Source: Mimachlamys varia (lineage: Eukaryota > Mollusca > Bivalvia > Pectinida > Pectinidae). From it: 64,000 bases of DNA. Shown in pieces: positions 10,891 to 21,699 of this stretch (position 1 is its first letter; each line of letters opens with the position of its first letter). The notes below the pieces were generated by a model. It worked only from the letters and a program-made list of their open reading frames with translations, was not told where the DNA came from and searched no databases. The stretch is taken from contig OX392543.1 of NCBI GenBank assembly GCA_947623455.1, forward strand, positions 14,196,757-14,260,756, in the 5' to 3' direction. The translations under genes and the position numbers were made by a program.

Positions 10891-11605
10891 TTTATTAAAA
10901 GGATATGCATGAATTGAATAAGTTCAAATCATGACTTTTTTACTTTGTCACGCAATATAAGTCCTAACCAGCGTATACGATTACTTATAAGTAAGACATC
11001 AATTAACAGTGTTGAGGAACATTTTCATACACAATATCTTGGATATGGATATAGAAACAATTACTTTGCCTGCGTCCATTATTACTTATTCGTTATTACC
11101 ATATGTAACATTTGCATCAACTTCAAAATTACCGATATATACGCAACTGATGCCAAACAATTAAACATGCTGATCGATATCCAATCTGGAATCAGACAAT
11201 GACAGCAATTCGTGTGAAGGTAAATTACAAATTCATAGATGTGGCAAAGGCTTACGGAGCCCAATGTGTGTGGTAAATTACAATTTTGAGCAGGATTTAT
11301 GTACAGAATCATCGTACACCAACCTACATACACACAGTGTTTACTGACATGGTTGGTAATTCGGTAGTATCATTGTTTGGTAAATACTTAACATCAACAT
11401 CCTTATAGTAGGTAACAGTTACCCTTTAGTTGATTACCACCAAACACAAAGTGACATGTGAAATCAACAGTTATCATATTTAAGAAATAATTATTGTGAT
11501 AATTAGTCCATTTCGTACATGCACACACCCAGACGTTGGCTACTATTAATACAAACATCCCGACCTAGGAAATAAACAATATTTTACAACAAAGAGCAGA
11601 AATGA
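10891..11605. other. No gene recognised
   Basis: The frames at 10945-11202 (+) and 11082-11333 (-) overlap on opposite strands and have no family features. The sequence may be the remains of the retrotransposon to the left, but nothing shows that directly. Confidence 0.35.
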
Positions 11606-11607
11606 AA

Positions 11608-11702
11608 CTAGTGAGACGAGCCGGACGCGAACCCGAGACCTCTAGGTTAAGGAACAAGAATATTACCACCAGGCGAAAAGGTCCGAACCAGTTGAGCTGA
11701 TT
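11608..11702 (-). repeat. tRNA-derived SINE head (relic)
   Basis: On the minus strand an A-box-like CAGCTCAACTGGTT is followed about 45 bp later by a B-box-like GGGTTCGCGTCC, the internal promoter layout of tRNA-derived SINEs. A clean cloverleaf is not visible, so this is not called as a tRNA gene. A similar head lies at 52685-52760. Confidence 0.45.
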
Positions 11703-12783
11703 TGTAATTTCCTGATATTGTTATGCAAGGTCGTGTCTCCATCTAACAGTTGCCGATATAGTCATCTTAACAAACAGCTACATACATACGATTCATAAAC
11801 CCAGTAAACCAAATCAAATCAGAAAAATGACATAATTAAAATAAAATATACATATGACATATGAAGAAATATATAAATGACGTGTATTAAGGGAAAGAGG
11901 CAAATTACGAAATCTTTTACAAATTGTCTGTCTGTCCATCCGTCAGTCTAGCTGTTTGTATGTCATATTGTTTTCATTCCTTGTTTCTCTTGATCTGATT
12001 TTCGTTCTCGTTTAGAGTAACTTTACATTAGATAAAATGCCGCTTACTAAAATAATGATAGGGATAAATATTTACACCTCTCCCTTCCTGAGCTTAGTAA
12101 ACTATGACTGTGAATAAATTAGCGTATGCGCAATGAAAAAAGGCTCGGCGGATTGATCTTTGTTCAAATATGGCGTCGTTCCCAATAACTATTCGCTGAC
12201 GGACATCGTTTGGTTTCTTCAATATTTTGAAACATGGAACATATATGGAATTTATTCCTTCTGATTATACAATAAACTATTTCTGGCAACTTTTGATTCC
12301 AATGATGCACATTCGAAATTCGTTGACGGTAACGCAAACATGGCGGCGCCCTGCAGTTGTGACGTCTGACTTCGGACCGCGTCACAACCAGATCACTGTG
12401 TCAATGCGTGTACATAACGACCGTTATAAATAAAGAAATAAATTCAAAATGCTTGTAATATTATTTAATACCACATTTACAACTGTGGACATACTACCTA
12501 CCTTTACGCAGTCAAAATGAGGTACAATCCTTAAGTATGGCCTAAATTGACAGCATTTTATGTTCAAAGTGGAAATGGAAAGCCAAAAGGAGCTTTGTAA
12601 CTTGAAGGCGATAGCCAACCAAAATGTGTATGCCGACTATATCAGAATATGTTGAACCTACATTAAAGTTTTCGATATATTGCTCTGCAACTGCAAGTGG
12701 ATAGCAAAACGATATCTTTTTATCCTGACCATATGCTAAACCTTATAAAATGTAACATATATACTGCGGCTCGACTTGAAAGA
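11703..12783. other. No gene recognised; contains a CpG-rich patch near 12330-12420
   Basis: Around 12340-12420 the base composition shifts (ATGGCGGCGCCCTGCAG, GTGACGTCTGAC). This could be a promoter or a repeat fragment. Frames at 12164-12385 (-), 12227-12433 (+) and 12424-12618 (-) overlap and lack motifs. Confidence 0.3.
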
Positions 12784-12962
12784 GATAGTGAACAATACAT
12801 TTTATTTCGATGATATAGGATACATATTTAAACATTTATTGTTATAATTTTTTAATGAGCATTTTACATATTCCTACATTGTTATGATATATTATTCGGC
12901 GTCGCCAAATACGGATTTTACACCCACCTTTTATGTTCACGTAACTCAAATTCACAAATTTA
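12784..12962 (+). repeat. Left direct repeat of a 1.5-kb composite structure
   Basis: About 180 bp (ATAGTGAACAATAC, TTCGATGATATAGGAT, ATTCGGCGTCGCCA, ACGGATTTTACAC) is repeated in the same orientation at 14166-14340. Two foldbacks lie between or next to the pair. Confidence 0.75.
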
Positions 12963-12968
12963 AATTAT

Positions 12969-13125
12969 AAGGATTAACTTGAATCTATTGTTCATGTTAT
13001 TGGGTTATAACACAAAAAAAACGGAATGTACTCTCATTATAAACCGTTTCGCTGTTTTTTTAGAGTACACTCCGATGTTTTGTGTTATACCTCCATAAAA
13101 TGAAAATAAATGAAGTTAATCCTTA
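12969..13125. repeat. Foldback element
   Basis: The outer arms are AAGGATTAACTT and AAGTTAATCCTT. The inner arms are GGTTATAACACAAAA with GGAATGTACTCT, returning as AGAGTACACTCC and TTTTGTGTTATACC. The outer word resembles the outer part of the foldback at 7810-7915, so they may be related. Non-coding. Confidence 0.7.
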
Positions 13126-13965
13126 AATTTGATAAACCTGCATAAAATTTACAATTTATAGCTCCGCAACGGAGAGGGGATAACAAAACGATATAATTTG
13201 TATTATGACTGTGTATGAATATGTTAAACCTCATATTCTAACACGATACGTTTGTAATACGCGTTTTGATTGGATATGGACTATGTTCTTATATGCGATA
13301 GAATCATGGTCAATCATGATCAATCGTATCAAGCTCCTCCCATCGAGCTTAAGCCACGCCCCGTTTCTACCAAAAACAAAATGGCGTCGTGATGGGGGAT
13401 CGTCTATCGATGAACATTCCACTGCATGATAGGCGTACGTCAAGTAAGCATCAGAGCAGAGAGGACCGACTGAATGTATTAGCTGAATAAATTAAGGATA
13501 AAACGTAATCATATCATGTTCTTACCTCCATTTATTCATGAAACGTTAATTCCATACATGTGTATGCATCAGGAATCAAAACAAATATTTCGCTGTGACT
13601 GTGTCGTGTGCATCTGCACAAAATTTTAACAGATCTTGAAAGTAACACACGATTTTGTCGATACGAACATATTTGCATGCATACTGACATGGAACTGTAG
13701 CCATTTTGTGAATGTTAATCCAAGTATGTCGTATATATGGTCACGAAGGAACTAAATCCAAATATTCCCCCTCGTCAACATCAAGACGAAGCGTTCGCCA
13801 GTACATGTATGGGCGTGGCTAAATGACCGACTTTTGAAAGCTTCCTTCTGATTGGTCAGTTGGCTATAGAAAGACACGTCACCAGCCAGGTCACAGAGTA
13901 CTTTACTACGTACTTGTAGCAAGGAAAGACAATGTATCTAAACAAATTTGTCAATGAGTGTTAGA
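13126..13965. other. Spacer of the composite structure; no gene recognised
   Basis: The patch at 13166-13260 (CAACGGAGAGGGGATA, AACAAAACGATAT) is a diverged repeat of 12680-12760. The overlapping frames at 13205-13429 (+) and 13231-13443 (-) are not supported as genes. Confidence 0.35.
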
Positions 13966-13967
13966 AT

Positions 13968-14129
13968 GGGGATAGTACGTTATTTTTCGTGTCTATACTG
14001 GCGATTAGAACATGAAATTTGGTTTGAACTCGAGACCGATATTAAACTCTCGACCTATCGGTCTCGAGTTCAAACCAAATTTCATGTTCTAATCGCCAGT
14101 ATAGCCACTCAAAACAACGTACTATCCCC
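13968..14129. repeat. Large foldback with arms of about 73 bp
   Basis: The left arm begins GGGGATAGTACGTT and includes ACTGGCGATTAGAACATGAA; the right arm returns TTCATGTTCTAATCGCCAGT and ends AACGTACTATCCCC. The inner 50 bp are nearly perfect around a short spacer near 14045. The open frame across it (13948-14247) simply reads through the palindrome. Confidence 0.88.
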
Positions 14130-14165
14130 TAAATTTACCATATATATCGCCCCCTCAAATGGTTG

Positions 14166-14340
14166 GATAGTGAACAATACCTTTTATTTCGATGATATAG
14201 GATCCATATCTAAACATTTATTGTTAATATTATTTAATGAGCATTAAAATATTCCTACATAATTATGATATAGTATTCGGCGTCGCCATATACGGATTTT
14301 ACACACACCTTTTATGTTCCCGTAATTCAAATTTACAAAC
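14166..14340 (+). repeat. Right direct repeat of the composite structure
   Basis: Pairs with 12784-12962 at an offset of about 1.38 kb, same orientation, roughly 85-90% identical by eye. Confidence 0.75.
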
Positions 14341-14495
14341 CATGGAGATATAAGTATCAAATCTACATAATGACGATGCAAAAGTATTGTTGTTAGTTTG
14401 ATTTTGCGATGGGACCATTAAAAGTACAGCAACAGCTGTAACAGCTTCTGGACACATTAAATGATACGAGTTATGTTTTGTTTAAAAGAATGTAA

Positions 14496-15253
14496 ATCAA
14501 GAGTCAAGAAGCTTTATTTAACGTCGCATACATGTGACATAATAACATTAGCACTGTAGTGCTATTCTTGCGACAAACATATGTATAAAAAGTATTTTAA
14601 CAAAATATCACAGTACATACTTATATGATTATAACAACTAGATATACAATAGGCATACATTACATCATAAGTATATGAAATCTTAATTGCTTAACTGAAT
14701 TACTCCTAAAAATGTAATTTAATAATGAACACATGTATACATCACACAGGTGTTACAAAAGAAAAAGTTAAAGCACTATCAAAGTGTAATGTACATATAT
14801 GCTAATATAGCAAATTGATAAAAATTTACAGGATATACACTAATGTAGTGTGTATTAAAAAGAGACAATGAAGTCAGAATAGAAACAAAAAGCTAGAGAT
14901 GTTATCACATAAAAAGGCTTTATAAGAAATGGTATCACAGACTACTAGCAAATGATGAAAAAATGATAAAAAATTTCCAAGGGGGACAACTCATACAACA
15001 TTGCCTGTGCAGATAGCACATGAGCAGATCTGGGTGTCCCAGGTGCGGAGAAGCCCACAAAAACATAATTATTATAAATATAATTATTTTCTATAAAACG
15101 AAGAGCTCGCTCCTGCACTTTTTCCATCTTCCTAGTATTTTTCAATGTACAGAAATGCCAGGCAAGTGGACAATAATTAAAATTAGACAGAATAAAAGAC
15201 TTAAAAATTGTAACTTTATAACTTCATATTCATTAGTTCATGAGGAAGGTTGA
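14496..15253 (-). pseudogene. 3' fragment of a CR1/L2-type LINE (reverse transcriptase C-terminus)
   Basis: The minus-strand translation gives SFILSNFNYCPLAWHF, then KMEKVQERALRFIENNY. This is the hallmark region just after the palm/thumb of CR1/Rex/L2-type reverse transcriptases. The frame then degrades (15145 down to 14945) and the rest is AT-rich 3' tail to about 14496, where AATAAAGCTTCTTGACTC reads out on the minus strand. The element is 5'-truncated, as LINEs usually are. No endonuclease or catalytic YADD-type motif is present, so it is dead. Confidence 0.7.
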
Positions 15254-15454
15254 CCAATATCAGATCACAATACTGAAACACACTTGAATACTGTGGCGAA
15301 TAATTTATTGTGAACAACATTCAGACATAAACGCATAAACATGTACTATTTGGATACACATTAGCGACGCATTGAAAACTAGGAAAAGAGTGTGTTTGTT
15401 CGTTGAAAAATGGTGCCTTGAACAGAGTACTATACTTACTGTTTGATTTTTTAA

Positions 15455-15740
15455 AGATCGGCATCCTGTATTTATTACTAAATTGAAAAGGTGCAGCATA
15501 TGTGTGTGTTACGTCATTTTAAATGATAGGGGGTCGCAGACTCTGCTGGTGGATGTTTTAGTCACCGAGGTTTGCTGGAGCCTCCATAGCCACAGTTAAT
15601 ATCATTTGAGTAGTGGCACGGTACATAATATATACACTTTCGTAGTAAACGTTATGAAATTATAAAGAACTAAATTATTATTACTTCTAAATAAATATAT
15701 TAAAAGGGTTTTAGGCACCTGTCCCTTCTGCTTCTACATT
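15455..15740 (+). repeat. R1 repeat: a 3' end followed directly by a 5' half
   Basis: Positions 15455-15522 match the end of R1 (AGGTGCAGCATATGTGTG, TTACGTCAT). From 15530 the 5' half of R1 starts (GTCGCAGACTCTGCTGG, TTTGCTGGAGCCTCCATAG, GTGGCACGGTACATAATATA). The head-to-tail arrangement suggests tandem or unequal-exchange products. Confidence 0.6.
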
Positions 15741-15869
15741 AGTTTAGGAGGACGAACCAGCTGTTTTTTGTTGGGGGGGGGGGAATTGGTTATTGTGTGT
15801 TTTTTAATTTTGTGCCTTGAATACCCGGAAGGACGAATGTTTTGAAGCTAACAAAAGTTCAATGCTTAT

Positions 15870-16215
15870 TGAAATCCTTTAATTTGATTAAGTACAAAGT
15901 ATATATTATATTCTGTATCTTTAAGTGATATGACGATGGACGTTTTGAGTATGCTCATTAGTGTGTTTACTTGTTGTGATTGACAATGATACTCGGTTCT
16001 CATTTTGAGAACTTGATGTTTGCTTGGATGTGACAAAGATTTACATGGCGGGTGTCGTCGATGAAGCAGAAGACGCTTTCTCTTCCGGAACACCTGGTCT
16101 TATTCTCTTGTACTTTTGCAGGGGTCTCCATGTAAATCTTTCCTTTGTTCAATGTTGCCCCTGGTTTATTCGATTTTGAGTTTGGATTATGATTATGTTG
16201 ACGCTTCGGTATTCT
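15870..16215 (+). repeat. Interspersed repeat family R2, nearly full length
   Basis: It contains ATTCTGTATCTTTAAGTGAT, GGACGTTTTGAGTATGCTCA, TTGACAATGATACTCGGTTC, TTTACATGGCGGGTGTCGTC, CTTCCGGAACACCTGGTCTT and TTTGTTCAATGTTGCCCC. The copy at 18885-19215 is collinear. Non-coding, class unknown. Confidence 0.7.
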
Positions 16216-17990
16216 CTTATTTTATTATGGTAGGCTAAGTTGAACTTCAAATAAATTAACATGCGATAGTTAAACTTGTAAATATTGAAAGAGACTAAAC
16301 TCGGTCTGTCCAGGTACTTTTTATTATGAGTGGGAATGATGCTCTGGTCTAGTAATGTTTCAAGCTGTATGCCGAAAGATGGGATTACTTTTTTCATTAT
16401 GTTTGGTTAAAATATTGAAGCAAATACTTTTTTCAAATCAGGATTTTCTGGCTTTGCTTTCAGCTGAAGTGGAAATCAAACTGTCAACATAATAGTGGTA
16501 TTTTCCTTCTGTTGCCTAAAGGTGGTTAATTTGCTCCACCGCGTCAGAATGCGCCTAAAATAATGCGAAGCATCTTCGAAAATGACTTGCGGGCTGACCC
16601 AAATACATATATTATGAAACCAATTATAAGCTTTCGCCAAACATGTATACGATAAAGACGCATCAGCACATCATGTTATCGATAAGGAACAATAATATCT
16701 TTGATAAGAGAATAATGCTTTATGTATTAAAGTCAGTAAGAAAAGGATATTGTTGTAAATATCTTCATTTGATCACATTTTCCATCTCTGGTTTTTATTT
16801 CTTATTTCTTCAGATAAATAAACAGTTCTTCGTTACATTGTTTATGCTATTACCATATATCTTTATTTATTTCTCTGATTTTTAGAGCTCGTCACAATGA
16901 CGTGTCGCTTTGTCTAAAAGCTTTTCAGCTTTACAGTTTTTTTATTGCCAAAAACTATAAATAGTTGTATCACAAAATATATTCTCCTACATAAACTTGT
17001 CATGAACAAAAGTGCTGTTTTTTATTATAGCAGTCAAATATATCTCAGTTAGACAGTTAATTGGCTCATTAAACGGTTGTCTTAGTCAGCGGTTCTGTAC
17101 GTTAGATCAGCATGTACCTGCAATTATAAGTAAAGGTCATATAAGGTGTGATGACCTGTTCCGACTAACCATCAGGGCCCCGGAGTTATTATCTTAAGAT
17201 CTTCACACCTAAGCCTGTCCAAATTGTCACATCTAAACAAACCTGATACAAGCAAAACATTGAATAGGAGGGGGGGGAGGAGGGGGGCAAGGTCCAATTA
17301 ATTGTTTATTGTATTTATAAGTTGATGATGTTGTTTGAAGACTTTCAAATGTGAAGCAGGAAATCTTCTTCATATTATACTTGAATCATCAATGTTGTAA
17401 TCCAAATATGATTTTCTATATTCAGTCTGATCAACTGTAATTGAATTAATCACTAAAAGATATTTAAGATCGACACATAGACTTCATATAGTGTAAAACA
17501 CCATTGGAAAAAGTCACATATATGTTGTACTTGTTCCAAACTCCTTCATTACATTGTACATTCTTGAGATTTATTCAGTTAATTTGTATAAGTTACTGAC
17601 ATTCCATACAGTGACGTAAGTATACATTTTAAGGTTTTTTATATCAATTTCAACTGATTTATTACACAAATTATACAACGATAGAAGAACATGCAGGCAT
17701 AGTTTATATTGCTTGTTAATTAACCAAATAATGATACTTAAATATTTATAAACATCAAAGCAACACAAATATTTATCAATAAATATTGATTGATTGATTT
17801 ATATGATACATATATATGTTGTATAATCTACAATGTAACATGAATGTGGCACCTATAGGAAGACGTGATGCCTGATATAAATTTAGGTAGACTAGGAGTG
17901 GACCTAGAGTCCAGATTGATTGCACTCCAAGTCTAAACGGAGTGCACATCGTGTAACCTTTAGTCTACACTCACCTGTACCCTTGTGATT
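16216..17990. other. Intergenic AT-rich sequence, no gene seen
   Basis: There are low-complexity G-runs (near 17270-17288) and several short open frames with no motif. Nothing bridges to the synthetase leader exon that follows. Confidence 0.4.
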
Positions 17991-18009
17991 ATGCAAGTAG
18001 TTACACATT

Positions 18010-18163
18010 GTAACCGTAAACATGACATTTTTATGCACAAAGATTAAAAATGTTTTTTTAACTGCTCAATCAAAGTACAACCGTTGTTTATCAGACTTAA
18101 ACTCCTATCTTGTCAGCTGCACAATTCTCTTTAGTTGACTGAGATAGACGTGACTTCCATCAG
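18010..18163 (+). other. Leader exon relic of synthetase copy 2; left edge uncertain
   Basis: The end AGATAGACGTGACTTCCATCAG followed by GTAAGCTGGCAATATTC (donor at 18163/18164) aligns with the leader exon end of copy 3 at 29511. Upstream, TAACCGTAAACATGACATT is shared with 29371-29389. The donor still looks usable even though the downstream coding region is broken. Confidence 0.5.
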
Positions 18164-18305
18164 GTAAGCTGGCAATATTCTGTATTTTGTTTTCAACACT
18201 TCGATATTTTCTCCTAGTGTATTTTAAAAGTAGTTCGCACAAGGAGAAGATGTTTGAACACCTAAGATCAATATGTAATTTAATGATTGTATCAAATTCA
18301 TTTTA

Positions 18306-18640
18306 AGATGACGTAACTCACATGTGCTGCACCTGATTTTGGTAATAGATACAGTATGCCGACAAAATGAAGTAAACTGTACCATACAGCTGTTTCGTCC
18401 TCCTATGACTCCTCAGTGATGCTATGGGCCAAAAGTTGGGAATCCAAAACTTCTTAACTAATGTAGAAACAGAAAGGTCACATGCGTAAAACCCCTTTAA
18501 TTTATGATTTTAGAAGTAAAATTAAACTAGTTCTGTATAATTTCAAATCGTGTACTACGAAAATGTGTATATTATGCACCGTGCCACTACTCTAATGAGA
18601 TTAACTGTGGCTATGAAGGCCCCAGCAAACCTATTTTGTA
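18306..18640 (-). repeat. Interspersed repeat family R1
   Basis: A near full-length R1 in reverse orientation lies inside the intron of copy 2: TGACGTAACTCACATGTGC, GCATAC-type words, CAGCTGTTTCGTCC, CAGTGATGCTATGGG and ACCGTGCCACTACTC read against the + copies. It is a twin of 28262-28600. Confidence 0.7.
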
Positions 18641-18884
18641 AACATCTTTTACTCCTAATGAATACAGAACAATCATGGCGAATTTCATTGCTTCGCACTT
18701 ACTTATTTTAAGAGTATTTTATGATAAAATATGTAAACATTTTATCTTAATATTTATAATAATTGTTTGTAAAAACACGACACTTATTTCAAGGGTACTT
18801 TTTCCGATTACATAAATATTGCCTATGAATATATATACATTAAGGTTAGAATTGATCTAATATAATCATTGGGCAAGTTTCATG

Positions 18885-19215
18885 GTCGCCATCTTTTTCT
18901 CATTGAAAAATATTCTGTATCTTTGTCAAATATAAAGATGGGCGTTTTGGAGTATGCTCATTAGTATGCTTACTCGTTGTAATTGACAATGACTCGGTTC
19001 TCATTTCGAGGACTTGATGTTTACTTGGATGTGACCAAACTTTACATGACAGATGACGTCGATGAAGCATAATACGTTTACTCTTCCGGAACACATGGTC
19101 TTAGTCTCTTGTACTTTTATAAGGGTCTCTATGTATACCTTTCCTTTTTTCGTATGTTGCCCCTAGTATAATCAATTTTGAGATCGGATTATTGTTTTGT
19201 TGACGCTTCGGTACT
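18885..19215 (+). repeat. Interspersed repeat family R2
   Basis: Collinear with 15870-16215: ATTCTGTATCTTTGTCAAAT, GGCGTTTTGGAGTATGCTC, GACTCGGTTCTCATTTCGAG, GACGTCGATGAAGC, CTTCCGGAACACATGGTC. It lies in the long intron of copy 2. Confidence 0.7.
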
Positions 19216-19219
19216 TTGT

Positions 19220-20625
19220 ATATATTGTTTACGTATATCACTATTTTAAGGCATATTTTATATCATGGAAATAAGCCAGGAAGAAAGACATGTCTCTTAA
19301 AATGCTCTTAATCTAAGATGACGATGTAGTTTTGGGAGATTTCCGTATCATTTTTGTTAACTTCTTTCAAACTGGATGTAATGCTATTTTCCTTTGCGTT
19401 AAATCTTTCTTTTTATAAAGAAATCACACTATCTTGTATTCATCATTTGATAACCATATCTTAAAATCACGAAATAGCAATGGTTATGTGAAAGGAATAT
19501 GTAATTTTAGGTATGTAGGTTCAATGGTTATTAATGTTAAGACGTCATGCGTTTTGAACTGTGAACATGGGACCTACATCAAATGACATCTTTTAAACCG
19601 GTGTAATGGTATTATGACCGGCTGGTGTTTCGGCCATAATTGTTATGTCATGTATTAAGATCATGACCTAACTAAATAACTAAAGGATAATGCTGTACAC
19701 AGTTCTGCCATTCCTTGTCTTTTATTTGACCATGCTAATCCATATACAGCATACACAATACAAAGTTTATTCCACACAGCATTCACACGCATCCATGTTC
19801 TTCATAATAAGCTTATCACCAACTCTCAAATGAAAAACTATAACTTCTGACTTCTGACTCGACTTCTAATGACTCCTCGTGACTGACTTCTTGACTAACT
19901 AATTTCACATTGTATATGATCCCTTCTTATCTCTGGTCCTCGTCCCTGGTGGAGGACACCCTGTCCATGCTCCCTAGGGATCTTTACCTATTGCCTAACA
20001 GGACCAGTTTGTGTTTCTTGTCTTGCTATATTTTATAATAGCAGACAAAATTAACATATTACATCGTATATGGAAATATATTATAAAAGAGGACTTCCTA
20101 TACTTTCTAATGATATAGACATTATTTAAAAGTATTATTAAACTAAAATGGTATTTAAAGAAAACTGACTTCCATATACTTGAAGTTACAGTAAAAGCTA
20201 TACAGCTTTAAAACTATACTGTTTATTTCAATACTAAAAACAGATATAGATTCTTAACAACTTACTGAATCTTATGACATTAATATTCTGATCTTACTCA
20301 AACTATATCTAAAGTTATGTCTTGTTTTAAAAGTAAAACAAAAACATCTATTCAATTTATATTATAAGATAAGGTATAGTGTGCACTGTACCTCACTTTG
20401 GGGGATCGGACCTTTCCCTTCAGCCTGAGGGAGTTGACCCAGCATGACACTATACCTATACACACTGTAGTGGACAGCCTAACCCTAGCTATTATCTTTG
20501 AATATACAAATATATTACCTAAGCCTTACACATGGGTTTCCTATCTCACATAGTATATTTAATAGAATTAAGACTTCATGACAAAGGTATTGAAGGATAA
20601 CTACAATAAGTTTCGTGACAGGCGT
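19220..20625. other. Intron of copy 2: unassigned repeat-like sequence
   Basis: 19380-19600 is faintly like 1970-2350 of intron 1 in copy 1 (ACATGTCTCTTA, TTAAGACGTCATGCGTT, GTGAACATGGGACCTACA), so it is older duplicated intron sequence. From about 19680 to 20460 the text changes character (CCTGGTGGAGGACACCC, ATTTATTATA-type tracts) and probably belongs to an inserted element of unknown class. No coding capacity is seen. Confidence 0.4.
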
Positions 20626-20800
20626 AATGGGGTGGCAGACTCTGTTGGTAGATTAGTTTAGTCACCCAGGTTTGCTGGAGCCTCCATAGCCACATGTATC
20701 TCATTTTACTAGTGGCACGGTACATAATATATACATTTTCGTAGTATACAATTTCAAATTATACAGAACTAGTTTAATTTACTTCTAAATTCATCAATTG

Positions 20801-21035
20801 GTCGGTTGGTGCAGTGGATAGCGCAATTGCCTTTCACCAAGGCGGCCGGGTTTCGATTCCCCGATCGGACGTGAAAAAGTACGGGGTCACCTGCCCGACC
20901 ACGTGGGTTTTCTCTGGGTACTCCGGTTTCCTCCCACAATAAGATCCCTCGAGTGCTAACATCCGGGCCAACAAAAGTGATTAATATAAGTTGTATATCT
21001 TGCTTCATAATTAAAATAAATAAAGTTTATACTTT
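20801..21035 (+). mobile_element. tRNA-derived SINE with perfect 14-bp target-site duplication
   Basis: AAATTCATCAATTG occurs at 20787-20800 and again at 21036-21049, framing the insert exactly. The head has A-box GTGCAGTGGATAGCGC and B-box GGGTTTCGATTCCCC with a recognisable GCCT/AGGC anticodon-type stem (loop TTCACCA, Val-like by CAC). The body has GTGGGTTTTCTCTGGGTACT and CGGTTTCCTCCCACAATAAG, which resembles the conserved central core of a widespread invertebrate SINE superfamily (memory, unverified). The tail is A/T rich. Clean TSDs mark a recent insertion into an R1 copy. Confidence 0.88.
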
Positions 21036-21193
21036 AAATTCATCAATTGAACAGGATTAACGCACTGGCACTTCTGCTTCTACATTAGATTAAAAAATTT
21101 GGATTCCCAACGTTTTGCCCCTAGCATCACCGAAAAGTCCTAGGAAGAAGAAACAGTTGTATGATCAGTGAAATTCATTTTTTCGCATACTGT

Positions 21194-21636
21194 TACTTGA
21201 TAATAACAGAAAAGGGAAACCAGCAGCTAAATTCAAAACACAATTTAATGATATATACAAAAGATATAGATATATATAGGTGAATAAGTTAATTTAAAAT
21301 CATCTGCATAAAAAGATGTCCTTGTAGGTTTCCTTCCAATCCGTAATTCTAGAATTAAGAATGTTAATCACAGTTCACGGTTCACAGGCAATATTACAGT
21401 TCCAGGCAATTAATATCCAACAAATCATTTAATCCTTCAAGCTTTCGCAGTCTTGCCCTTGTCACTTTCTATCAGGGTATTTATTCCAAATACCATACAA
21501 GCTAGTATAATCTAGAATCCTCTTTTCTGGAAAATACTTGATAAATCCAAAATGTTAATAACCAGTATAATACTGGAACATTCTACATGATTCTATTAGA
21601 GTTGCCTCCCTTATGCCACACTACCATAATGTATTA
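21194..21636. mobile_element. Unidentified 443-bp insertion inside an R1 repeat
   Basis: The only evidence is structural: R1 sequence stops at GCATACTGT and restarts at AATACTGT with ATACTGT shared on both sides. No terminal inverted repeat, tRNA-like head or coding frame is visible. A solo LTR or a truncated element of unknown class would fit. Confidence 0.45.
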
Positions 21637-21699
21637 ATACTGTATATATCACAAAATTTAAAAAGGTACAGTATATGGGTGTGACGTCATCCTCCTATA

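Larger units (their letters stand above)
20630..21690 (+). repeat. R1 repeat broken by two nested insertions
   Basis: R1 text runs 20630-20786 (GGCAGACTCTGTTGG, GTGGCACGGTACATAATATA), resumes at 21050-21193 (GATTCCCAACG, TAGCATCACCG, GCATACTGT), and finishes at 21637-21690 (AAAATTTAAAAAGGTACAGT, GTGACGTCAT). The first break is the SINE at 20801-21035. The second is an unidentified 443-bp insert (21194-21636) flanked by the 7-bp repeat ATACTGT. Confidence 0.7.

Noticed and set aside
13948..14247. 99-codon open frame
   Set aside because: It crosses both arms of the large palindrome, so the protein would be an artefact of the inverted repeat.
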